From contig CM063247.1 in NCBI GenBank assembly GCA_032158295.1, forward strand, positions 17,462,009 through 17,526,008: DNA of 64,000 bases, in the 5' to 3' direction. The position numbers and the translations under genes are program-made. Every line of letters begins with the position of its first letter. The first letter of the stretch is position 1. Shown here in pieces: positions 10,500 to 22,400 of the stretch. Origin of the DNA: Pycnopodia helianthoides. Taxonomy: Eukaryota; Echinodermata; Asteroidea; Forcipulatida; Asteriidae. A model generated the notes under the pieces. The model was given only the letters and a program-made list of their open reading frames with translations. It did not search any database and was not told the DNA's origin.

Positions 10500-13400
10500 G
10501 TAAGATTTGGCACAGTTGCCTATACTGCAGGCAACATTTTATGGTTACATGAGCCCACACACCGATTACGCACTGAAAAATGTATGCCTATACACCTGTG
10601 TTTATCAGTCAGAACTACATGACAATAATGATGTTATTTGTTTCAGCAGAATGTGTTTGGGTTTTTAAATGTTGGGAAAGTAAGGCTTGGGGATATTAGA
10701 ACATGTTACATGTAAGTGTCATTTCACATAAATACTTGACGTATGTGTTCTGGGGTCGATTTCACAAAACTCTTCCTAACTTAGGACTAGTCCTAGCCAA
10801 TGTTAAGAGATATGACTAGTCCTAAGTACTGGTCCTAACTTAGGACTAGTCATATCTCTTAGCATTGGCTAGGACTAGTCCTAAGTTAGGAAGAGTTTTG
10901 TGAAATCGAACCCAGGACCTAAATTTGTCTTTTCATATCTGGTGAGAAAAACTTGGGCAATTGTTTCCTGTTGTGACCAGTACTGCCTCAAAAGTTGACT
11001 TTCCCCTAAACAAGAAAAATGCATTTTGAAGTTTTTCTCCTAGTTTGAAATAATAATACACAAAGAAAGGTGTGCTTTTTTAAAATCTGGCAGTTTCCAG
11101 GCTCGTTATTTAATGAATACTAAGTATTTACAAAATATGGTATCCAACCAAGCCATTACCCATGCTTTGCCAAATAGAGTTCTTTTAAATGTGGTACAAT
11201 CCATGCAAAGAGAGACGCGATCATCCATGTGAGATCTTCTGTGGCACTAGCACTCACTATGAGGGTTATGTGTCTCTTTCAGCCGGTCAGGACGAGTCCA
11301 AGGATACCTTGGCTATACGCCTGCTTTCAGTGTTTGAAACACAGTTGCGCCTGGTCCAGCAGGACATGGTTCATGTGCTCAATCTACCCCCAGCACGCCA
11401 GTCATTCAAAAGACGCACTGGTCTGCCTGAGCCCACCCAATCAATTGTCCCTATCCTGCCTCTTGACTCCATCTGTGCAGATGGCTTCAAATCCATCGCT
11501 AAGGCCAGGAGCTGAAAACCTACAGCAACATATTCCAACTCCTACTACCATTTTCCACAGCCAGACTTCAAAAGTTTCTTTACAGTACCAGCAATCTCTG
11601 ACTCTGTAGAGGATAATCTGGTGGCCGATGGAGCTGCTACTGCTCCAAAGGGCACATTTGTGGACAAAATTAGATCCAAAACAGAAGTAAGGTCCACTTA
11701 GTCTCCCGATCCGGGATGCTGGGGACTTCCATCCTCCTTCTCCTGACGAAAAATCTAGTCAGCGGCTGCAAGGAAGACTTTTTGATTCCCGCCAACATGT
11801 TAACAGCAGCCTTCAAGTGCCTGGAGGAGGGCCTATGTCTCTTTAAGGCCAGTTTGCCAGAGTCTCCATCTTGGCGACATCAACCCAGCATAAGAATGTT
11901 CTTGATGCTCTCTTCCTCCCGACCGAGGGGACCGAAAAACGCATTGCGGTGCTTCCACTCCTCGAAACTTATCTCTTTAATAATGAATTTCAGGAGGTCA
12001 TGGAGGAGGAGCAAGTTTGGAAACAACCAGTAGCTTCAGAACACCCATATTTCCTTTCCATTATGTCACAGGCACGGCCATGATCCGACGCGTTCCTTCG
12101 CGTGCAAGCTCGAAGAAAACCCACCCAGTGTCACGCTGGTGTTGGCCAAATGCCACTGCATAGTTATAATCGGCTTACTAGATAAACCCTAGCTTTTTTC
12201 CCAGCAATAAGTCTACTGTCGTTTTCAATTGAAAAAATAAAAGGCACAAACAATAGAGTTTGATAATGAGGGAACCTAAAAAACACTGGAGCGCAAATCC
12301 CATCGTTGCACAGAGCCGTGACAATTTTTGAACGACTGTGTGCTGTCACCCGTCGACACGAGTGCGAACGCGTTCTTAATTTGTCCATGGTCCCTTAGTA
12401 TAAAATTAGTTATACAAGCACTTTGAAATTTTACATTTCTAAACTCGCTGGCACTAAACTTCAAAAGAGGTTCCCTATACCCAAGGTTTTTCCTCACAAA
12501 ACCATTTTCAGACCATACGCAAGTTTAGTTTCAGAGCAATATGAACACTTTTAAATTTTTACTTCTTTAATCTCATTGGCACAAAACTTGAAGCTCCAGA
12601 TCACCCTAGTTTCCTTAACAAAACTATTTTATGATAATTCAAAGCAGTTTGAAAACTTTGGTCTCCAATCTCGCTGAGATTAAGCCAATAGCTTCAGAAC
12701 ACCCAACTTGGTGCTCTGAAGCTTGAAGTTGTGTGCCTGCTAGTTTAAAGACTTAACATTTCAAAGTACTAGTTTTGCTCTGAAACTCTGTTTTACTTAG
12801 AAACATGGGTGTTCTGAAGCTACTAGTTTAGCCTCAACAAGATTGGAGATTAACTTTTTCAAAGGGCCTTGATAAAAACAATCTCCACAAACCCAAGACG
12901 CCACAGTTAGGTAAAAAGTTTCATATCCAGTAGGGGGCCGCCTGCGACTCTTCTGAGGGTCCTGGAAAAAGACTTTTCCTCGATGAGTGGGTGCCTCGAA
13001 TAGTCAGTGAGGGCTTTGTTTTAGGATTCACAAGCACCTCCCCCCCCCCCCGACTCTAGACACATTCGTTGGGGAACAAGGAGGGATGCGTCTGATTCCC
13101 AGGGTGGGTTTTCTTACAAAAAACCAATCGCCATCCTTTCAGCCACCAGACATTTTTGTGCCAGAGCTTAAATCCGTGTCAACCATTCCGGAAGATAAAC
13201 TCGGGTGCTCTGTACAGGCACTTAAGTGGTACCTAAGCCGCGCAAAACAACTGCGGGGAGAATGCCAGCAACTTTTTTATTACATCCATTCCCCCATACA
13301 GATTAGCCTCGAAGGACATGATCGCCCACTGGATGGTCCAAGTAATCAAGGCAGCCTTGAGAGACGCTTGGCCTGCACCCAGAGGGACCCCAGCCCAAGC

Positions 13401-16400
13401 TCATGAAGTTCGGGCTATGGTGACGTCATGGGCATTCTTTAAGGGTGTTCCCATCAACAACATTATCCAGGCAGCATGCTGGAAAATATTCAGCACCTTT
13501 ACATCATGTTATATTCAACAGTATACTGACAGACCTTGTCGTATGTCTCTCATCCCATGGATTGCAGACTTCCTCACGTCATGTCAGCACAAAGTACGGT
13601 ACAAAACTTGCGAGGCTTGTTGGTCCACTCTCCAATCTGGTGTACCTCAAGGTACCCGTCAAGGACTGATCATCTTCCCTATGATTAATGACATCTCCTC
13701 TGAATGGTATAAATGCCTACAAATATGTTGACAATATGACTGTTGTCCATAATGCTGGTCTCAAAACCAACCAACAATGGAATAGAATGAGAGTACATGT
13801 ATATGCCCTCTGTTGGTGAAATATAAAAGTGCAATGCAATAATATACAAAAACGACTTGAGAACTGAAGACTCTATGAAATAAAAGTTCCCTAAAATTTT
13901 AAGAACATTGGCCACTGGTGTACGTGGTAAAGCCATGTGTAACATAGGTCGTCATGGGTTCATGCCTCGGACAGCAGCTAGTTAGCAAGTTCATTTAATT
14001 TAATTTTTTGTGGGTAGATAACCCAATGTTGAAATGCTGTGATGAAAAAGGAATATGCTTTCATGAGGGGCTTGTATAAATAGCAAACAGCTTTCTTTTT
14101 ATGATAATCGTAATGCCGTTATGGATTTTGGTACATCAAGTATCTGGTTGGCACATATAATACCAGACAATCGAGCTTATCCTGCCCCCCAGTCCTTATC
14201 CTGATCATGACTGGCTGATTCAAAGCCAATGATGTTTGCCTGAGGCAATCACTGTGTGCCAGGATCCACTCCTGCACTGAGCACTCACCGGTCCATGTTA
14301 TTCCTGTACTTAAGTTATCCACACTGGGACTTCGCGTATTCATCAGAGTCAGCTCGTTCTTCCTGTTTGGGTAACTGAGCAGATGACAATGACGAGGTTG
14401 TACAGATGCAGTGGATCTCTATGGCCAAGTCCAAACTGGGCCTTGTACAGTGGGATGATTTATTAGTTTTCAAGCCTGCCTTCTCAAAATGCAAATCTTT
14501 TGTAAAACAAGCTCAGCTGGTGGCAATGTGCCAATTTTTCCCACGTTGGTGCTGGACCTGATGTTTGTTAAGTAGAAATTGTTGATGCCATTTCAGGAAA
14601 GGAAAAGTAGAAACCATGTTTGAGGCCTGAGCTATTTTACTACCCAACCTTCCTGATTCAGCAAAAGATAAGCTGGCTGCTGATAGCTTTTCCTCATCCA
14701 CAAAAATGTCCTTCTCTGACCAAACTAGGGAAAGTTAAAAAAGATTGACTCAGGATGCGTTTATTGTCCTTCATCCTTCTCATGGAAACAACAACCCGTC
14801 TTTACGGTGGTAACTTCATCCCATAGAGCAAGTGTGCTCCATGCTCTGTTCTCTTTACTTGGAAAACGCATGCAAACAGTTTCAAAATGTTACTGCTGAT
14901 GGGCTCAGACCATTTTGCTGGTTATTCCAGGAATTAGTTGATGCCCAAACAAAAAGACTGGAGGCAAATGAGAGGATCGACTGAAGTTGACTCTGTAATC
15001 TATTACCCTAGCTGCAGTGATTGCAGCACAGAGCTGTTGATCTTCATACTAAAGACTAATATGCCCTTTCTTTATTTGGTCTAGCCGGCACTCCTCCTAT
15101 TCCCCCAATACTTTTGTAGATTACTATCTACTTAGATTTCCTTGCAATAGTAACTGTTAAAATTGACTACCTGGCCATTTGAGCTATTCTGTTTTGTGAG
15201 TGCTTGATGTATGAGAGGAGACGAAGGTGACAGGGTGCTCAGTAGAGTGGGTAGGTCAGTAGAGGACGCTATTTTGTGTAAATTAGTTAGGGTATGGTGT
15301 TTTACCTCCAGTATAGATATATGCATAGTGGCTCTACAGTTAAGTATTTGTTCATTGTCTCAAAGCACACTACTTTGGGGAGGAATTTCTTGTTTTGTAA
15401 TCCTTTTGGCCAAAATTAAAACAATGGATGAATTTAAAAGGAATATCAAGAATTGATCATCTGTTTAAAACTGACAGTCATTCCTGTGGTAACTGACCCT
15501 GTCTTAAGCTTGGTTCGTAATCACAAAACAAAAACCCTGCTATTCTTAGATGTTACAACATATGAAAAGGTGAATGCTACTAAATTACTTGGCTGAAAGG
15601 TTTAGTTAATTAATCGTTTTTTTAATTGTGATTTTTATTTGTAGAAAAGTGCGTCATCATGTGTACAACATAAAGTGTCATATGGCAGTCAACCAGAATG
15701 TATTCAGCCAAGATCTCAAACAGATTGACAAAATTACATCTGAACTATCTAATGGTAAGAAAAAAACATTAAAAGAAGAATCTTAGGATGGACATTGTTA
15801 TCGTTAACAACAGTCATTTACAGTACTTAATGTGAACTGTGACATAAAACAGAAAATGCATATTTTGTGTGGACAGCTTGTGGTTTATTACTTGATCTTT
15901 TGATTGTCAAAGCTTTTCTCTGTCTTTCCAGTAGGCTTTGAATTTGCAGATTGTATTCATAACACCATGAAAATCTCTTTGCAACATGTTTTAATTGTAT
16001 TGTTATCACCAAAGTAGCCTTACATGTATGCAAGCAATTTTATCAAAAGTTTCGATTATAATTTATCAACATTTTATTTAAAACTCTTTGAGTTTTTTGT
16101 TGATTTGAAGGACCAACCCTCATATACATGTACATGAAAAATAAAGGCACTACTGTTGTGGTTTTGATTGCTGAGGTAATTGTAATTACATCTGGGATAA
16201 AGAAAATCATTTTGGTTTTTACCCTTGCACTGATGTGTGTAGTTGCTGTTTTCTGAGTCTTGCAGAAATTATTTTTTTACAGTGTAGCTTTCAGTATTTG
16301 ATTGATACAATGAAACGTTTCAAATCTCTGCTATTGCTGGCAATAGTGTTGGAATTCCATTTTTGAAACCACAGTATTTAACTGTTTGCATATTTCTTTT

Positions 16401-19400
16401 GCATTACATAAAATGCAGATGTCTATTTGAGTTTCTAAAACCTCTCCAATGTTGAATTTGAAGACAGTAAAACACTTATTAACTTGGGTTCTCCGATTGT
16501 CACCATTTTAGGCACACTGAGACATGCAGCCTCAAAACAAGTTGAATCAAAGCCAACTAGCGCTGTTCATATTATTGTCTGATAAAACTGCCGATATGAC
16601 GATATATCGCCAAGATTTTTGTAACTGGAAAAAATTGGATTAAACAATGACTCTGATGCCGCAGAAAAAATTTACCACACTGAGGAAATGGACGATTAAA
16701 TAATAAAAGAAGACATAGGCCCTAACTGTAAATGGCATTCAAACCATGAGATTAAGTCTGTTATTTTTGTAATTACTTTGAACAGCTTACATCTTGTGTT
16801 TTTGTCATCGCTGGTTCCATTACTCAATTGGTTCATGGTTTTGACGTCGACAGTTGGATGTTCTGATCTCTAAAAGCTGGGGCCTGATTTTGATTCATCT
16901 CTGAAAACCAACAACAAAATCTTCCCTCCAATGCTGATAACTGACATCAAATACATGTAAATACTGTTCTGTGCACACATTTCCTGACCACACGGTGATT
17001 GCTCATCATGGGAATTCCCTGTGCAGATTTGCTCCCACTGGAACATGTGATATCTTCATCCTCTTATGATAAAGAATAGCACGCTAGGAAGGGTCAGGGA
17101 TTGGTAGCACACCCATGGAAATGAGTTGACAGAGCCTTATGGGACGGCAATACTCATGAGTTGCATAAATCAGTCTATGAGAGATTGACACAAAAGAACT
17201 ACATTCCTTTATCAAAGGGGCCAGGAAACTGGAATGTAAAATATCTTATGTCCATTACACTACTTAACAATACCAATATTTATTAGAAGTTCAATTTGCA
17301 TCGGGGATAAAAAATATTATTTGGTTTTACTCTTTCACAGATGTGTGTAAAGCACTGTATACTCAATACTTCACTGAGTTCTGTGACAGGCAAACGTAGT
17401 GGGTTCGAATCTCACCCAAGTAATATGCCTGTGGGTTTTTTTTCCACAGAACTCGGGGGAAGTACTGAGTATTATACAGTGCTTTACACACATCAGTGAA
17501 AGGGTAAAACCAAATAATATTCTTATCCCCAGTGCAAATTTGACATCTATTAAATTATTGCAGTAGGCCTACCTGCTGCTAAAATGTAGGATTCGAACTG
17601 CCTCTAGCTACCGGGCAATCTCAGTGGTCTTGTTGATAAAACATCTGCTCTCGAAAGGTAAAGGTCGTGGTTTTGAATCCCACCCAAATAATATGCCCGT
17701 GTTTTTTTTTCACAGAACTCAGGGAAGTACTGAGTATTAAATACTTGAGACAAATCAGTGAAAGGGTAAAACCAAATAAAAATACCAATATTATAACTAC
17801 ATTCCTTCATCCCAGGGGCCAGGAAACTGGAATGTCAAATATCTTATGTCCATTTCACTCCTTAACAATAACATAACCACATTCCTTCAGTAAAGGGGCA
17901 AGGAAGCTAGAGTGTCAAATATCTTCCATTACACTTCTTAACCTCTTTGAGACAGAATTCTGAAAAAAAAGTTTGTGCCCACTCAAAAATACTATTTTTC
18001 TGAACTTTTTAGAGCTTCTTGAGTAATCGTTTTCCTTTAATTAGTATGTTGCCACAATGAAACCTTTACTTGACTAAGGAAAGACAACAAAGTTTTGCAT
18101 AATTAGCACCAGGATTTGATGTCATGTGAGAAAATATGAGTATAAGCACATACTGTAATTCACAGAACCTTGGCCAAAAATCTTTTTTTTTTCAAATATT
18201 AAACTTCAACTTCCAGTTTGAACCAGAAGTCGAGGTCAAATGGGTTCACACTCTGTTAAGTGTTTTTGAAATTTCTGAAGACCTTACCGATGATTTATAG
18301 ATTTTCAAATATTAAAGTTCGTCTTTTGGTTTTAACCGGAGGTTATAGTCAAATGAGGTCACACTCTGTTTGGTGGTTTTGAAGTTTTTGAAGACCTTAC
18401 CGATGATTTATAGACTGTAAACATCCAATGTGTGGTTCAGGAGTTATGAATTTTTCAAATATTACATGGAATATTATTTGGTGGTCAATATACAATGTAA
18501 CAGCAATATGTTTGCTGTACATGTTTGCTGTGCGAACACTAAACTACATGTACAATCTACCTGTACATGTGTTATTACACTATCTTGCGTTATTTATATG
18601 AGTCAACAGATACGTGTACTTTAACATTCAGTTTTGACAAGAAGTAAAGCTCAAAATGTTGTAGTTTCTGGGCAATAGTTTGAGCAGGCTTACAGATCTA
18701 TAACCTGATCCCAAAAGTATATATTCGGTTTGCGGTAACACCATGTGTAAAAAATATCTACTTGCTGTGTAGATTTGTTCTTTAGAGAACTTGTCTTGCT
18801 ATTTATTCTACTACCGCGGAGTAGGTTTATTCGGAATTCGGGAGACTTCTCAGTTCTGAAAAGAACTTTCCTGCTTATTAACTACTACCTGGGCGGGAGG
18901 TAGGAAATCGGCCTGGACTACTACTTTAGCTTTGTGGATCGGGGGGGACTTCTCGTAATTAACTGCACTGCCGTGGAGTGAGTTCTTTTGGTCTCAAACG
19001 TTTCGACTAGCTTGCTCTAGTCATCATCAGGAGACTGAAGGGTGTAAGACATGCTGGACTATTTATAAGGATTCAGAGGTTTCAGTGTAGAGTCATTCAC
19101 TGCTCTGATTGGTTCTTCTGAAAAGAGAACTGTGATTGGAGGGCTCAGAGTTATTGTGTGGGTTGCCCATTGTGTGTGAGTGCCCTGTGTAGTGGGGCAT
19201 GTCAGTAGACTGAGGGATATCAGTAGAGTAGGGTGGTAGGATTGTGTGCCAAATATTGCTGATGAAGTAGCCGATATCTTGATGCACTGTATTGTGCTTG
19301 TGTATTTCAATAGCTTCCCTGATGCGACGTGTATACCAATGTCTCTCAGGAGCTATGATTTGAGCTTGATCCCAATCTATGACATGGTCTAGATCAGCAG

Positions 19401-22400
19401 AATGTTTGACAATGGCAGATTTGTCATATTCTCCTCTGCGGCCATGGGCTTTGTGTTCTTTCAGCCTTGTGTTTAGGTCTCTACCCGTCTCGCCAATATA
19501 CACTTTACCACGAGAGCAAGGAATCCGGTAAACTCCCGCTTGACTGCTAGAGTCATACTTGTCTTTGTGGGTGTGTAGCTTTGTTTCCAATTTGTTGCGA
19601 GTACGGTAGTAGACCTTGATATCTACTTCACGTAGGATACGTTGGATTTTGTGTAAAGTGTGACCAATGTACGGAAGGACTGAAATGGGCATGTCTTCAG
19701 AGTTTGAAGACTGAGAGTTATGTTTAGGAATAAACTCTCGCTTGTTCGGCCTGTATCCATTCTCTTTTAGCACTGTGTTAAGGTGCTCCAGTTCTTTTGG
19801 TAAATGTTTCATCGTCACAAATAATGTGTGCCCTTCGGAGTAGGGTGCGGTTTACTGAGGCTTTCACGGAAGGAGGATGAAATGACCGAGCATTGAGATA
19901 GCGGTCTGTGTGAGTTGGTTTTCTGTACACGGAGTGTGCAAGAGAACCATCAGCCCTCTTTGAAATGAGAACATCAAGGAAAGGTAATGAATCGGATGTC
20001 TCTGTTTCCATGGTGAACTGAATGTTGGGATGTTGCCGGTTAAGGTGACTAAGGAAGTCATCGAGTTTTTCCAATCCATGTGACCAGATGATAAACGTGT
20101 CATCCACATATCGAAGCCAAAGCTTGGGTTTGAGTCGAGCTGTTCCCAGTGCTTTCTGTTCAAAATCTTCCATGAAGATATTCGCTAAGACTGGGGAAAT
20201 GGGTGACCCCATGGGGGTACCCAAAGCCTGTCTATAGAACACTTCTCTCCATTGGAAGTATGTGGACTTTACGCATGTCAATAGTAGATCATGGATCTGG
20301 TCTGGCGTTAGGCTGGTACGGTTGGTTAGAGTTTTATCTTGTTCAAGAACCGATTTGGTGATTTGGCATGCTTCATCGGGAGGGACGTTAGTGAATAGTG
20401 ATTTGACATCAAAACTCACTAGTACATCAGAGGTCTGCAACTCAATTCCCTTTATGATATCGATAAACCCTGCTGAATTGGGTACATGGTGAGGCGTTTT
20501 ACCCACAAGTGGGTGTAAAAGCTTTGTTAAGTGCTTTGCGAGGTTGTAGGTTGGGGAACCTCTAGAGGAGACAATAGGGCGGAGTGGTTTGTCTGGTTTG
20601 TGGATCTTAGGTTGACCAAAGAATCTCGGACACTTCGAGGCAGAAGGTCTGAGATGTCTGTATAGCGGAGTGGGTATAGTGGTGCTACGGTTCAGAGAGA
20701 GGAGCTTGGCAGCCAGCTTCCTTTCTACACATGGAATCGGATTCTTCTTCAGGCGGACATAAGTATCTGTGTCAAGGATACTTTGAACTTTCTGATCATA
20801 ATCAGTACGATCCATTACAACTGTGGCATTACCCTTGTCAGCCTTCAGGATGTGTATTGAGGGATCCCTGCGTAGACTATTGATAGCTTGGAATTCTTGT
20901 TTTGTTAGATTGGATTTTGGAGGTTTATAGTTTTTCAGGACCTCATGAGGGGTTGACGCAAAGAGTCTTTAAACCTCCTGAATTGTAACATTGCGGAGGT
21001 TCTGGGTTTAGAATAAGGGGGAACCCAGCCCTGCAAGCCAGTTTAACATACACCAAATGTCATCCTTGATATAAGTAACTTGTGTAGGACTCGTATTCGT
21101 TTAGATGGGGATCACTTGACTTTTGATCTTCATACTTGTAGACTTTATACCAAGTGCCAAAAATCTGTTCCAAATCTTTTTCAATTAATTGTGTTTTTTT
21201 AATATGACAGGATGTATTTTAGTGACTAATGTAGTTTTGTAATTGATTTCTTTAGGTGCATCTGTACGCCGCCAGTCAGTTGCAAGAATCCACTCGATGA
21301 CAATTGAGGCACCCATTACTAAGGTAAAAAACTGATCGTGAAATGCAAAGTCATGCAAAGTTCATGAGATTTTTGTTTATGAAACTGTTGGATATAACCA
21401 AAGTCTTTATAAATAGCTGCAGCAATCACCTTTTCTTGGGATAATACAATGAGCATTAGTCGACTAAGATTCCAATTACTAATTTATTGGTCTATGTTAA
21501 ATTTTGTATGTACTGATTGGTAGACATAAGATGAGATGAGACTCAGACTCAACCCAAGTGACTCGAAACTCAGACTTAGACTCGACCCTGGTGACTCCAT
21601 TATAACACTGGTACATGTTCCAAAGGTATACCACAGTTTTTCTGGGGTTTTTACTTCCCGAAGTTCTGTGAAAAAAAATCCACAGGCATAAAACTCGGTG
21701 GGATTTACGACCTTTGCAATTCTAGAACAGATGTCTTACCAACTAGACCACCGAGATTGCCCGGTAGCTAGAGGCAGGACGAATTCCTTTAATTTAGCAG
21801 CAGGTACTGCAACAGTTTAATAGATATTAAATTTGCACCAGGATAAAAAAGGTTTTACCCTTTCACCGATGTGTGTAAAGCACTGTATACTCAATACTTC
21901 CTGAGTTCTGTGAAAAAAAATCCACAGGCATAAAACTCGGTGGGATTACGACCTTTGCAATTCTAGAACAGTGTCTTACCAACTAGACCACCGAGATTGC
22001 CCGGTAGCTAGAGGCAGGACGAATTCCTTTAATTTAGCAGCAGGTACTGCAACAGTTTAATAGATATTAAATTTGCACCAGGGATAAAAAAGGTTTTACC
22101 CTTTCACCGATGTGTGTAAAGCACTGTATACTCAATACTTCCCTGAGTTCTGTGACAAACAAAATCCTTATATAAACTAGAAATCAAGTAAAAACAAACA
22201 CAGAGGGGTTTCGGTTGCTGGATTAAAAAGATACAATTTCATGATTTCATACTGAAAAATACATGGGATATCCAAATTAAGTCTAAGAAGTCTGTATAAA
22301 TGTTTTGTATTTGAACATCCTGTTTAAACCAGAAGGAAAGGTAAAAGTGGGGTCAGATTTTTTATGAAATTTCAAATGAGTCATAAGCTACAAGACGGCA

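Noticed and set aside
17581..17690. Functional tRNA gene
   Set aside because: A- and B-box-like sequences are present, but no acceptor stem or cloverleaf can be formed and it is followed by a SINE body; it is a tRNA-derived SINE head.
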